Assembly: GCF_023347295.1 (NCBI RefSeq)
Contig: NZ_CP094469.1
Span: 1-64,000 of the forward strand
DNA from: Faecalibacterium sp. I3-3-33
Lineage (GTDB): Bacteria > Bacillota > Clostridia > Oscillospirales > Ruminococcaceae
Direction: 5' to 3'
Length of the DNA stretch: 64,000 nt
The number at the start of each line of letters is the position of its first letter. Positions within the stretch are counted from its first letter, which is position 1. The notes beneath the pieces are model-generated. The model was not told where the DNA came from and made no database searches. It was given only the letters and a program-made list of their open reading frames with translations. The translations under genes and the position numbers were made by a program. Shown here piece by piece: positions 45,765 through 53,869 of the stretch.

Positions 45765-46016
45765 ATGAAGTACGATGAAAGAGCCTGCAAGTTCAACATG
45801 GATACCGGCTGCGTGGAGCTGCTGCTCCGGGATGGGAGAATGATCTCCATTGACTGCACTGGGGTCGAGGATGAATTGGACGTGACCATGGCGCAGAGGA
45901 CGGAACTGGACTACCTCATCTACAACGATCCGCTGGGCTATGCGGATTTGATTCTGAACGGTGACCCGGAGAAATATTTGAAGAATGTGGCTGGAAGCCA
46001 TGGGCTAGAAGATTAA
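45765..46016 (+). CDS. Small DUF6061-like protein
   Basis: 83 residues, MKYDERACKFNMDTGCVELLLRDGRMISIDC..., acidic, without membrane segments or known catalytic motifs. Similar small proteins are common beside mobile elements in gut Clostridia; I recognise the family style only (DUF6061-like). AGAAAGGA precedes ATG 45765. A GC-rich hairpin (CAGGGTGCG/CGCACCCTG near 46036-46063) follows. Confidence 0.65.
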   Translation: MKYDERACKFNMDTGCVELLLRDGRMISIDCTGVEDELDVTMAQRTELDYLIYNDPLGYADLILNGDPEKYLKNVAGSHGLED

Positions 46017-46162
46017 GGGCAAAACAAAAAACAGGGTGCGCCCCTGAATAGGACGCACCCTGCCAAAAGCCACAGACGATAGCGATATGTACAACAGGGA
46101 GTTCCCCAGAGCAGAGTTCCCATAAAACAGTATTTGCAAAAGTTCCCTAAATGGGGAAGATT

Positions 46163-46189
46163 TGGCGTGACTTCGGTCACGCCTTTTCT
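46163..46189 (+). terminator. Terminator with UUCG loop
   Basis: GGCGTGAC-TTCG-GTCACGCC followed by TTTTC; on the plus strand it shields the recombinase gene end from rightward transcripts. Confidence 0.8.
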
Positions 46190-47814
46190 TTTGCTTCCAG
46201 TTCATCCAGAGGGATGTACCCCAGCCCATCGTACTTGATATGGATGTGCTGCACCCGCTTTCCGCTGGACTTATTCGGGGCATCCACATAGATGGCTGAC
46301 ACCAGTTCACGGAGAGCATAAGGGGTGAGTTCTTCAATATGAACGTATTTGTGCGCTTTCTGGACGAACTTCTCAATATTCTCGATCTGCTGTTCCTGTA
46401 CTTCGATTTCCTGCTGGATAGAGAGGGCTTCCTCTTCCAGATGCTTCTGTTCGGCATCGTAGCTCTGGCTCATCATGTCAAAGCGTTCATCGCTCAGCTT
46501 TCCGCTGGCGTTATCCTCGTAGATTTTCATGAACAGCCGTTTGAGGTCTGCAATCCGCTTCTCATTCCGGGCAAGCTGCTTCTTCAGGACGGTCAGCTTT
46601 TCGGTGCTTTCCACCCGAAGCTGCTCCTCCATGACCTTGCGGAAGTAGTCTTCATGACGGAGAATGTAGTCCGTCACCCGCTGAACATGACTCAGTACAC
46701 GTCCTTCCAGAACCTTTACCCGGATGAAGTGTCCCTTGCACTTGCTCCCGTTCTTCTTGTGCAGAGAGCAATCAAAGAAGTCTTGACTGAAGTCCCTGTT
46801 GTTGGACGAACCATATTGCATCTTGGAACCGCAGTCAGCGCAGTAGACCATACCGGAGAAAATGCTGCTCTTGCCTGTCCGAGTCATGCGGTGACGCTGG
46901 TTACGAATCTCCTGAACCTTTTCAAACACATCATCGTCAATAATGCGCTCATGTGTATCCGGGAAGATAGCCTGATTTTCCACAGGATTCAGATGTCTCT
47001 TTTTATCCCAGATAGAGTTAGTATAGGTCTTGAAGTTGACTGTGCAGCCAGTGTACTCCCGGCGTTCCAGAATCAAACTTACTGCTCTTTTATCCCAGCG
47101 GTAAGGGTCTTCCGGGGCAGGTGCGTTTGTACTCCGGCCATGGCTCAGCTTGTAGGCGGTGGGAGTCAGAACTTTGTCCACCCACAGTTGGTTTGCAATT
47201 TGGGTCGGGCCACGTCCCTCCATGCACATGGAGAAGATGCGCTTCACAATCGCAGCCGCTTCCGGGTCAACAAGCCAATGCTTCGGGTTCTCCGGGTCTT
47301 TTACATAGCCGTACGGAACATTGACCGTCAGCGGCACTCCACGCTCTCCCTTGGCCTTCTGGACAGCCCGAATCTTGCGGCTGGTATCGCGGGCGTAAAA
47401 CTCGTTGAACCAGTTCTTAATACCCGCAAAATCGTTGTTTACGCTGTTCGGGTCAATGGTGTCGTAATTGTCGTTAATGGCAATGTAGCGAACGCCATAC
47501 TGGGGAAAGGTAAAGTTTGTGTACAGACCCGTCAAGGCAGAGTTGCGCCCCAGTCGGGACAGGTCTTTCGTGATAACGATTCCTACACGCCCTGCTTCGA
47601 TCTCGACCAGCATACTCTGAAAGCCGGGGCGGTCATAGTTCGTGCCGGAGTAGCCATCATCCACAAAGAACACCGGGTTCGGGAAGTGGTTCTTTTTGGC
47701 GTATTCCAGAAGGATAGCCTTCTGGTTCTCAATGGACAGGCTTTCGCCGAGCCGTGCGTCCTCTTGCGACAGTCGGCAGTAAAGTGCGGTGATTTTATTC
47801 GTTGCTCCAGACAT
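46177..47814 (-). CDS. Large serine recombinase (TndX-like)
   Basis: Integrates and excises the element by serine-mediated strand exchange. 545 residues from ATG 47814. The catalytic Ser is in ITALYCRLSQED near residue 13, with DGYSGTNYDRPGF and the VITKDLSRLGRN resolvase core. The recombinase domain and a zinc ribbon (YCADCGSKM ... CSLHKKNGSKCKGH) follow, then a long coiled coil. ATG 47814 has an AAGGAGG eight bases upstream. A longer in-frame start at 47901 overlaps the preceding gene (ATGA) and could add 29 residues by coupling. Confidence 0.93.
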   Translation of the reverse strand: MSGATNKITALYCRLSQEDARLGESLSIENQKAILLEYAKKNHFPNPVFFVDDGYSGTNYDRPGFQSMLVEIEAGRVGIVITKDLSRLGRNSALTGLYTNFTFPQYGVRYIAINDNYDTIDPNSVNNDFAGIKNWFNEFYARDTSRKIRAVQKAKGERGVPLTVNVPYGYVKDPENPKHWLVDPEAAAIVKRIFSMCMEGRGPTQIANQLWVDKVLTPTAYKLSHGRSTNAPAPEDPYRWDKRAVSLILERREYTGCTVNFKTYTNSIWDKKRHLNPVENQAIFPDTHERIIDDDVFEKVQEIRNQRHRMTRTGKSSIFSGMVYCADCGSKMQYGSSNNRDFSQDFFDCSLHKKNGSKCKGHFIRVKVLEGRVLSHVQRVTDYILRHEDYFRKVMEEQLRVESTEKLTVLKKQLARNEKRIADLKRLFMKIYEDNASGKLSDERFDMMSQSYDAEQKHLEEEALSIQQEIEVQEQQIENIEKFVQKAHKYVHIEELTPYALRELVSAIYVDAPNKSSGKRVQHIHIKYDGLGYIPLDELEAKEKA

Positions 47815-47897
47815 TGTTGTGTCCTCCTTACTCTGTGGAGCAACTGTCGGTACAGGATTGGTTACCGGGTCAAGTATAGCAGAATTGGACGCAGTTG

Positions 47898-48362
47898 TCA
47901 TTCGTCTGCACCCTCATCTTCAAATTTTTGCTGGGCGTTCTTGGCAACAATGCGCTCCAGCTTCTTCAAAAAGGACTCCTTGCCCTCATAGCTGCCGGTC
48001 ACGGTGTAGGTGGTGTGACCGACTTTCTCCGTGGTGGTCAGTTCTGGAATCCAGAAAGCGGACAGGTTCTTGACATGGAGGTTGCCGTTCTCGTCCACAT
48101 AAGAGCTGTGTTTCTTCTGCTCTTCGGTCAAGGGCTTCCGCTTGAAATAGATTTCATTTTCGGAGATGTTCACAGTCTCGCTGGTCTGCTCTTTCGGGGC
48201 ATCATCATACAGCTGTGCGAAAAATGCCAGTGCATCTTCGGGTGGTTCTTCCTCCATGAGCTGCTCGAAAACTCGCTGTTCCTCTGCCGAGAGGTTATTC
48301 CATGCGGCTTCCAACTCCTGCTCGTTGGCTGCGTTGACGAAGGCTTCGATCTCTTTTTTCAT
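47898..48362 (-). CDS. Transposon-associated protein with TnpW-like C-terminus
   Basis: 154 residues. The C-terminal 40 residues (KVGHTTYTVTGSYEGKESFLKKLERIVAKNAQ) resemble the small TnpW proteins found beside serine recombinases. The N-terminal acidic helical part (EEQRVFEQLMEEEPPEDALAFFAQLYDD) is unfamiliar, so this may be a fusion. AAAGGAGG precedes ATG 48362. Its end overlaps the long-form start of the recombinase, suggesting joint expression. Confidence 0.65.
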   Translation of the reverse strand: MKKEIEAFVNAANEQELEAAWNNLSAEEQRVFEQLMEEEPPEDALAFFAQLYDDAPKEQTSETVNISENEIYFKRKPLTEEQKKHSSYVDENGNLHVKNLSAFWIPELTTTEKVGHTTYTVTGSYEGKESFLKKLERIVAKNAQQKFEDEGADE

Positions 48363-48422
48363 GGTGCATCCTCCTTTGGCTGCGAAAAGCGGATTTTCAA
48401 AAAGTATGGGTTTTCGTGAGAG

Positions 48423-48518
48423 CAAGAATCGTCCCGTGGCCACAAATTTTCAATTCTTGAAAATTCTTGCCCTTTTGGGACAGCTTCTTGTTGGGGCGTG
48501 CCTGCCCCAAACCCTGCT
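48423..48518 (-). repeat. Inverted repeat pair, left copy
   Basis: Two conserved blocks (TTGGGGCAGGCACGCCCCAA with flanks, and TTTTCAAGAATTGAAAATTT with GTGGCCACGGGACG) match 52721-52848 in opposite orientation; the middle differs. It lies between the TnpW-like gene and a hypothetical gene. Confidence 0.8.
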
Positions 48519-48526
48519 AGGTGATT

Positions 48527-48811
48527 TCATTCTTGGTGGTTGCTATATTGCTTATATGCCTTTTCAAATCCTGATTTGTTATATATGATAAATTTATAAC
48601 ATTCTCCATCTTTCATGGAAATTGCTGCAACAGGAACGACCATCTGACTCCATGAAAGCTCCCTTATCTCGTTCATGGGCAATACAAGGTTGCGATACAG
48701 TGGACTGACTGTGAGCTTTTGAGTTGAATATGTAATGCTCTGTTCATCAATGTACAAACCACCGCCAATGATTCCATTACGGCATAAGCTACACACAAAA
48801 GTTTTTCCCAT
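48527..48811 (-). CDS. Hypothetical protein
   Basis: 94 residues, MGKTFVCSLCRNGIIGGGLYIDEQSITYSTQKLTVSPLYRNLVLPMNEIRELSW... The N-terminal Cys pair (CSLC) might hold a metal. The rest looks like a small beta-rich PH-like domain (TYSTQKL, IRELSW, FIIYNKSGFEKAYKQY). I do not recognise a family. TAGGAGG lies upstream of ATG 48811. Codon use is AT-rich compared with the chromosome, in line with an element-borne cargo gene. Confidence 0.6.
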   Translation of the reverse strand: MGKTFVCSLCRNGIIGGGLYIDEQSITYSTQKLTVSPLYRNLVLPMNEIRELSWSQMVVPVAAISMKDGECYKFIIYNKSGFEKAYKQYSNHQE

Positions 48812-48909
48812 AATATTACCGCCTCCTATTAGTTGATGGTTGGTTAAGTTGAGTATATCATATTGATTTCCAGAAGAACACCCCTATATAGGAGATTTTA
48901 GCCGTTTTA

Positions 48910-48950
48910 CTGCGTACGTGCGTACGAGAGATTGGTACGCACGTACGCAG
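48910..48950. repeat. Perfect 16-bp inverted repeat, alternating purine/pyrimidine
   Basis: CTGCGTACGTGCGTAC (48910-48925) and GTACGCACGTACGCAG (48935-48950) are exact complements around a nine-base loop, with no T run. It lies in the 494-bp non-coding stretch 48812-49305 beside the oriT-like sites. Confidence 0.85.
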
Positions 48951-48997
48951 CGATTTGCCCGAAGCGCACCCTATATAGCCGTTTCCCCCTCGGAGAG

Positions 48998-49045
48998 CCC
49001 ACTACACTTTGCAGACCACAGGGATGAAAGTGTCATAGTGGGTTA
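48998..49045 (+). other. Second oriT-like inverted repeat
   Basis: CCCACTACACTTT is followed 16 bases later by AAAGTG-TCATAGTGGG and then TTATTAC. The layout resembles the MOBV-type site at 49180 but the nick word is imperfect (TAGTGGGTTA). Confidence 0.35.
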
Positions 49046-49179
49046 TTACACTTCCGCAGAAGTGCCTTCTCCTCGCCGCAGACAGCCGGGTGTGCCTTTT
49101 GTGAGAGCTTTCTGTGCGGCGAATCTACATCGCCCACAGGCGATGTAAGCAGGGATTCCAAAGGGGCGCAGCACCCTTG

Positions 49180-49220
49180 GCACACGACTTTGGTACAAAG
49201 TCTAGTGTGTTACACCTTTC
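49180..49220 (+). other. Candidate MOBV (pMV158-type) origin of transfer
   Basis: GCACACGACTTTG-GTA-CAAAGTC is followed by TAGTGTG/TTACAC. pMV158 oriT has GCACAC, an ACTTTAT/ATAAAGT hairpin and the nick TAGTGTG/TTA. Order, hairpin and ten-base nick core agree; the predicted nick is between 49209 and 49210. The element's own relaxase is of another family. Confidence 0.65.
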
Positions 49221-49305
49221 CAGAGATGTACACGTTCCTGAAATGCAAAAAGCCCCATACCCAACACCTTGACGGTGCGGACATGGGACTTGATGATTCC
49301 TCGGC

Positions 49306-49569
49306 CTAGCCGGGTACTCGTAACCAATCCTGACAGGCAGTTGCCGTGTCATTTCTCGAAAACTGTTTTACGAATACCCAGCAAGTGGGAACTTCCTGTT
49401 TTTCGTTGTTTGCATGATGAGCCTGCTCTGCCTGCCACGCGGCAAACTCCCTCTGGCCTTCCTCGCTGTTCCAGCAGGCAAGGATGGCCGGGTAGAATGC
49501 CCGCGCCAGACGGTCAATGACTTCATCGGGATAAGGGGAAGTATTTGTGGACTTTTTCTTTTTGTTCAA
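49306..49569 (-). CDS. Small conserved mobile-element protein
   Basis: 87 residues from a TTG start at 49569, chosen because AAAGGAG lies seven bases upstream; no ATG is near. NKKKKSTNTSPYPDEVIDRLARAFYPAILACWNSEEGQREFAAWQAEQ is a type of short basic-then-helical protein often seen near relaxase genes in gut Firmicutes; the function is not known to me. It overlaps nothing and lies between oriT and the ParB-like gene. Confidence 0.6.
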   Translation of the reverse strand: MNKKKKSTNTSPYPDEVIDRLARAFYPAILACWNSEEGQREFAAWQAEQAHHANNEKQEVPTCWVFVKQFSRNDTATACQDWLRVPG

Positions 49570-49712
49570 ACGCACGCTCCTTTGATCGTCCCACCGTGGC
49601 AAAGTCGGGCGAGAAAATCAAAGTTCCAATTTTTATCAGGCGCAAGGGCGCGGAAGTTTTCCACCCTGGACTTGCGGCTGGTGGCTTATTGATGGCTTAC
49701 AGGTGTCTGCTG

Positions 49713-50678
49713 TTATGCGGTCTTTTCTTCTTCAAGGGCTTCTGCAAGAGCCTTTTCCAGATAGGTTTCGATTTCAGTCAGGTAGTTAGCAGGTCGCTGC
49801 ATTGCGAAGCGGAGAACCTTCTGCTTTTCCGGGTCAGTGAAATAGCTGGGATTGTTTTTGAGCGTTTTCTTCCATGAGTTTTTCATCATTTCGGTCGCAC
49901 GGCTCAAAGATTTGTAAACCTTCATAAACTCGTCCGGTACATGATAGCACCGAAATTCTTCTGTTTGTGGTGTGGGCATGGGAACGGGTTCCGCTTTTTC
50001 AGGTTCAAATTCTGCGCTGGCAGATTCCAACACTTCCAATGCCTCTGGATGCAGGATTTGAGCAAGGATATCTGAACGATGCTCGACACTTGCCTGCACA
50101 AGCTTGGACATTTCTTCGTTGGTGAACTTCACTTCGCCGGAAAAGACTTTCTGCTTGATGCCGGGAGAGAGATTATCTGCGATGTCGATGCCTCGTGTAT
50201 AGTGGCTGGCACGAAGAACGGAGGCACGGCTGACACCGTTTTCCTCTGCGATCCGGTCGCAGGTTTTCTTCCCGGAGTGGTGGTTATCACCGTGATCACC
50301 ACCACTTTTCTTTGCTAAAGTGTACTGATTGCCCCGAAAGATTTTTGCAGCTTTCTTCTCGGCTTCGTACTGCTTCCCCAGCAGGTAACGCTTTTGTTCG
50401 GGGGAAAGATTGCGCCGCCCCAGCTGATTCTTGCAAATCCAAGCGAGTGCTTCCTCACGATTTGCAAAGTGGAGCGGCATGGTAGAAAAGTAGATTTCGG
50501 GATGCTTCTGAAGAATCGCATAACGGTTGTGACCATCAACAAGGGTGTTACCCCAAACGATCAAAGGAGAGAGCAGCTTGCCCTCTTTCAGGATGTTTTC
50601 TTCAAGCTGCTTGAATTCATCATCGGTCAGAGGAGGAATCTGGGACTGGAACTCCGGGTCAATTTTCAGATTGATCAT
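49713..50678 (-). CDS. ParB/RepB/Spo0J-family protein
   Basis: 321 residues. The N-terminal ParB-like nuclease/CTPase domain has LLSPLIVWGNTLVDGHNRYAIL and NREEALAWICKNQLGRRNLS; a central helix-turn-helix (DRIAEENGVSRASVLRASHYTRGID) follows, then a variable C-terminus. It could help keep an excised form or regulate element genes. ATG 50678 has AAAGGAG seven bases upstream; the GTG two codons earlier is too close. No parA partner is present. It follows the relaxase gene by 12 bases. Confidence 0.88.
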   Translation of the reverse strand: MINLKIDPEFQSQIPPLTDDEFKQLEENILKEGKLLSPLIVWGNTLVDGHNRYAILQKHPEIYFSTMPLHFANREEALAWICKNQLGRRNLSPEQKRYLLGKQYEAEKKAAKIFRGNQYTLAKKSGGDHGDNHHSGKKTCDRIAEENGVSRASVLRASHYTRGIDIADNLSPGIKQKVFSGEVKFTNEEMSKLVQASVEHRSDILAQILHPEALEVLESASAEFEPEKAEPVPMPTPQTEEFRCYHVPDEFMKVYKSLSRATEMMKNSWKKTLKNNPSYFTDPEKQKVLRFAMQRPANYLTEIETYLEKALAEALEEEKTA

Positions 50679-50690
50679 ACGCACACTCCT

Positions 50691-52226
50691 TTATCTCTCC
50701 TGTTGCGCCTGTTCTTCCTCCCGGAAAAAGGACGCAACATTCTGCTTTGCGGTTTTCAGTTTGAGCAGTTCTTCCGTGGCTTCTTTGTACTGCTCGTAGA
50801 ACTTTGCCTTTTCGGATGCCAGCTGCGCATACTCGGCTTCCAGCTTTTTCGGACTGGGCAGCTTCGTGATGTTGTTTGCCTTGAGATAGGCTGCTGCCGT
50901 CCGGTATGCTGTCAGTTCTGCACGGTGCTGTTCTTCAAAGGCTGCGGGTCGTTTTGCGGCTTTTAACTGTTGTGCGATGTTCTTGGTGTTGGTGTAGGCT
51001 GCGACGTGATAGCGCAGCTCTTTGTTGGTTTTCATGCGACCTTCGAGGTCTTTCACCACCGCCAGTGCGTCGTGATACTTGGTTTCCAGTTCAGCGATGC
51101 GCTGGTTCAGGGCGTCCTCGTCGGTCAAGCCCTTTTCTTCTAAGAGGATCAAGGTCTGTGCCATGGCTTTGAGGTTGTGCTTCTTCGCCCAACGCTCGTA
51201 GCCGATGCCCTTGCCCTCGGTCATCCTCGACTGGATGTCGATCAATTTCCAGATGGTATCCTGCTTGAACTGAACCTGGGGTTTGCGTTCGGCATTTGCC
51301 TGCAACGTGGCAAGCACTGCCGCCTTATCGAACTTGTCACCGAGATGTTTCGCCCGGATAAACTTGGTTCTGCCAGCAGGCAGATAGCTGAGCTGCCCAC
51401 GGCTTTCCTTAACGGCAATGCCGTACTGCTGCATGAGCTTGTCAGAGAAATCCTCAAAGCTGGTAGCGCGGTACAATACAGACGAAATCTGTCTCCGCAG
51501 GGTATCTTTTACTGTTTCAAACTTCTTCTGCTTGGGCGACTGTCCGGCTGCGGTGAGGGCTGCGTTTTCACGGTCAAGTTTCTGCTGCCCACGCCGTCTT
51601 GCCCAATACTCGGCTTCACTGACACGCTCCTTCGAGCCGTTGAGTAGGTCGATCTGGTACAGTCCGGCACCCTCGCACAGCTCCATGACTTCGACACGGA
51701 GGTGCCGCATGGTCTGGGCTGTGCTGGAGTGCTTCATACCCTCGCGCCAGTCGCGGGGCTTTTGCATATAGGGCTTGCGTTCCACCTCTCGCGTTCGGAT
51801 GCTTCCGATCACGATGTGGACATGGATGTTTCCCGAATGGTTGTGCCCATCCGGGTGAGTGCAGACGATGGCAGGATGACCGGGGAAGTTTTCAGAACAA
51901 AACTTCAGGCCAAGTGCCTGTGCCTTTTCCATGGTCAAGCCGTTGTCGGCTGCATCTCTGGGGTCAAAGCTGATGATATACTGATGGCTCTTAATATCAC
52001 CATGCTGGGTGTTCTTACCATACTTGCGGTTTGCCAGCAGACAGGCCGTTGCAAACGAGAAATCGCCGCACTCAAGGGTGTCGAGCAGGTACGAATCCCG
52101 CAGCTTCGGCTTGCCCTGTTCATCCAGAAGTTGCTTTCCAGTGAACGCATCGTGCTGATAAACGAGGTACGCTTCGATGGCGGTATAGTCCGAGTTTTTA
52201 GAGGCGATATGCTTGAGCGTTGCCAT
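50691..52226 (-). CDS. Relaxase/mobilization nuclease (MOBP type)
   Basis: Nicks oriT and leads the strand into a recipient. 511 residues; MATLKHIASKNSDYTAIEAYLVYQHD is the start common to Tn1549-like relaxases. The three-histidine metal motif is in HPDGHNHSGNIHVHIVIGS near residue 120. The C-terminal half is a long coiled coil. ATG 52226 lies inside the end of mobC (29-base overlap), so translation is coupled; an in-frame start further upstream is unlikely. Confidence 0.92.
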   Translation of the reverse strand: MATLKHIASKNSDYTAIEAYLVYQHDAFTGKQLLDEQGKPKLRDSYLLDTLECGDFSFATACLLANRKYGKNTQHGDIKSHQYIISFDPRDAADNGLTMEKAQALGLKFCSENFPGHPAIVCTHPDGHNHSGNIHVHIVIGSIRTREVERKPYMQKPRDWREGMKHSSTAQTMRHLRVEVMELCEGAGLYQIDLLNGSKERVSEAEYWARRRGQQKLDRENAALTAAGQSPKQKKFETVKDTLRRQISSVLYRATSFEDFSDKLMQQYGIAVKESRGQLSYLPAGRTKFIRAKHLGDKFDKAAVLATLQANAERKPQVQFKQDTIWKLIDIQSRMTEGKGIGYERWAKKHNLKAMAQTLILLEEKGLTDEDALNQRIAELETKYHDALAVVKDLEGRMKTNKELRYHVAAYTNTKNIAQQLKAAKRPAAFEEQHRAELTAYRTAAAYLKANNITKLPSPKKLEAEYAQLASEKAKFYEQYKEATEELLKLKTAKQNVASFFREEEQAQQER

Positions 52227-52632
52227 ACAGTTCACCCAGAACTTTCTCGGCATGGAGCCGGAATGCAGTCAGGTCTGCAAGTTCGTCAAGGAGTTTCGCC
52301 CGGATCTGCTCGGTGTCTGCACCGCCGGAATTGAAGTGCCTTGCAAGCTGGTTGAGGTTTCCGCCCACCCTGCTGCACTGGGCAAGCAGGGTGGAAACGG
52401 CGGTCAGGGTTTCTTCTCCGCCGCCGGCAACGATGACCGTTTTCTCGATCTTGACGTTGTGGATGGCGCGGCGGATAAAAGTGGAGAGGGAGAGATTCAG
52501 GAGTTTGCAAGTGAGTTCCAGTGACGCTTTTTCCTCCGCTGTCACACGGAACTTGATGACGTGCGTTTTGTTGTTCGGCGTGTCGTGGTGCTGGGAATTG
52601 CTAGGGGTCGATTGAACATTCGTTTTGGTCAT
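52198..52632 (-). CDS. mobC: Plasmid mobilization relaxosome protein MobC
   Basis: 144 residues. An N-terminal ribbon-helix-helix (THVIKFRVTAEEKASLELTCKLLNLSLSTFIRRAI) and the MobC signature VGGNLNQLARHFN are visible. It helps the relaxase bind and open oriT. Its gene precedes and overlaps the relaxase gene. A perfect hairpin (GTTCGCACC-GTCA-GGTGCGAAC, 52695-52716) lies just upstream and may belong to the cognate oriT. Confidence 0.92.
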   Translation of the reverse strand: MTKTNVQSTPSNSQHHDTPNNKTHVIKFRVTAEEKASLELTCKLLNLSLSTFIRRAIHNVKIEKTVIVAGGGEETLTAVSTLLAQCSRVGGNLNQLARHFNSGGADTEQIRAKLLDELADLTAFRLHAEKVLGELYGNAQAYRL

Positions 52633-52694
52633 TGTACCTCCTGTCTGTTCGATAACTCCTCGGTGAAGTTATGTAAGCACGACACGCCGTTGCT

Positions 52695-52716
52695 GTTCGC
52701 ACCGTCAGGTGCGAAC
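52695..52716. other. Hairpin upstream of mobC, possible cognate oriT part
   Basis: Nine perfect pairs around GTCA, next to the right inverted-repeat copy. A relaxosome site is often found here, but no known MOBP nick word was identified. Confidence 0.4.
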
Positions 52717-52720
52717 CATG

Positions 52721-52848
52721 AGCAGGGTTTGGGGCAGGCACGCCCCAACAAGATCACTTCGTAAATGCAGACGCATTGCAGAAGTGAAGTCCCGGATGGA
52801 CAGGAAATTTTCAAGAATTGAAAATTTGTGGCCACGGGACGGTTCTTG
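52721..52848 (+). repeat. Inverted repeat pair, right copy
   Basis: Opposite-orientation partner of 48423-48518. It differs by a longer divergent middle of about 55 bases. Confidence 0.8.
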
Positions 52849-52849
52849 C

Positions 52850-53869
52850 CCTCTACCGCTGCGCTCAAAACCGTTTCTGGGTAATTGTTTCCGAATTGTT
52901 AAGACGCAAAAATAAGTAGAGGTGGTGCTGCTCATGTAATGGGGTCACCGTTTGCTCCGAACGAAGTTCCTGCCCCTGTTTGTGCAGCGGCGTTGACGAA
53001 AAGTCGGTATCACGTCCGGTCGGCTCATGAAATTTTCAAGGTGCGTTTCCCACAAAAAGAGAAAACCGCCCATGCAGCGCAGCGATGATTTTGTCGGGTG
53101 AATCGGCGGCAAAATAAATCGGGTGTGTTGCGGGGCGGTAAATTCTTTTGCGGACTTTCCCTCACTGAAGTGGTGGGTCTCACGGTGATAACCAACCACT
53201 TTCTGTGGCTGTGTTCAAAATGAACACGACCACATCTTGTGGATGACTTGTAACCAATCCACAAAACCAGTGGGATTTACAAGAAAAATACCACGGCATG
53301 TAGAATGCGTCAAGAGAGTTTTGAAAAATTTATTGAAGTGAAGCAAGAAAAGTATGACACATCTTGTAGCTTTAGGAAAAAATACGCTATGTGAATCAGA
53401 ACAAACCCCATTTTCTGTCTGCGGTAGATCTTTCTATTGCTGGCAGCAACAGGATGTTGTATTTTTGACCATTGTCTAACAATCGATGCAAAAAAATGCA
53501 GGGGTAAAACCCCTCAAATGGTTAGGCGGAACAAATCTGTGGGATTAAAATAGCACTCCCACAGGGCGTTGTCAAGCAGAAACAGACAAGTTTACAGGGG
53601 CAAAATTTTTTCGATGCGGGAAATGTTTTGCATCCTCTATGCCGCAGGGGAAGCTCCAATAACGAAATCTCTTTCGGAATCTCCGAAAACGCCTAAACAT
53701 CTTGACAGAGACAACAGCAGGGCGTATTATTTTGGCAGAAGGACCGCTGAGAAGCGGCTTTTTATAGAATGAAAAGTTAGCTTTACCTAACTCAAAACTC
53801 TGCCCTATACGAAGAAATATATCTCTTCTGTTCACAGGCGGAAAATAAATAGAGAAGGAGCGTATCAGG
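52850..53869. other. Non-coding right flank of the mobile element
   Basis: About one kilobase without a convincing gene. A 29-codon frame at 53305-53394 looks gene-like in composition but has no RBS. ATTGT-CTA-ACAAT (near 53473) and AAAGTTAG-N6-CTAACT (near 53776) are dyads. The latter, about 95 bases before the hydrolase cluster, may be an operator. The element's right end is probably here. Confidence 0.4.

Larger units (their letters stand above)
45600..53800. mobile_element. Integrative mobilizable element (serine recombinase, MobC, MOBP relaxase)
   Basis: Genes of integration (large serine recombinase), mobilization (MobC, relaxase) and partition (ParB-like) lie together on the minus strand, with codon use and AT content unlike the flanks. 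No coupling protein, VirB4 or other conjugation channel gene is present, so transfer would need a helper. Ends are not resolved: no direct repeat of the tRNA 3' end or other clear att pair was seen. Coordinates are approximate. Confidence 0.75.

Noticed and set aside
48423..48588. Short frames containing VATNFQFLKI in both inverted repeats
   Set aside because: They arise from the repeat itself, have no RBS, and the repeat conserves DNA blocks on both strands and not a reading frame.
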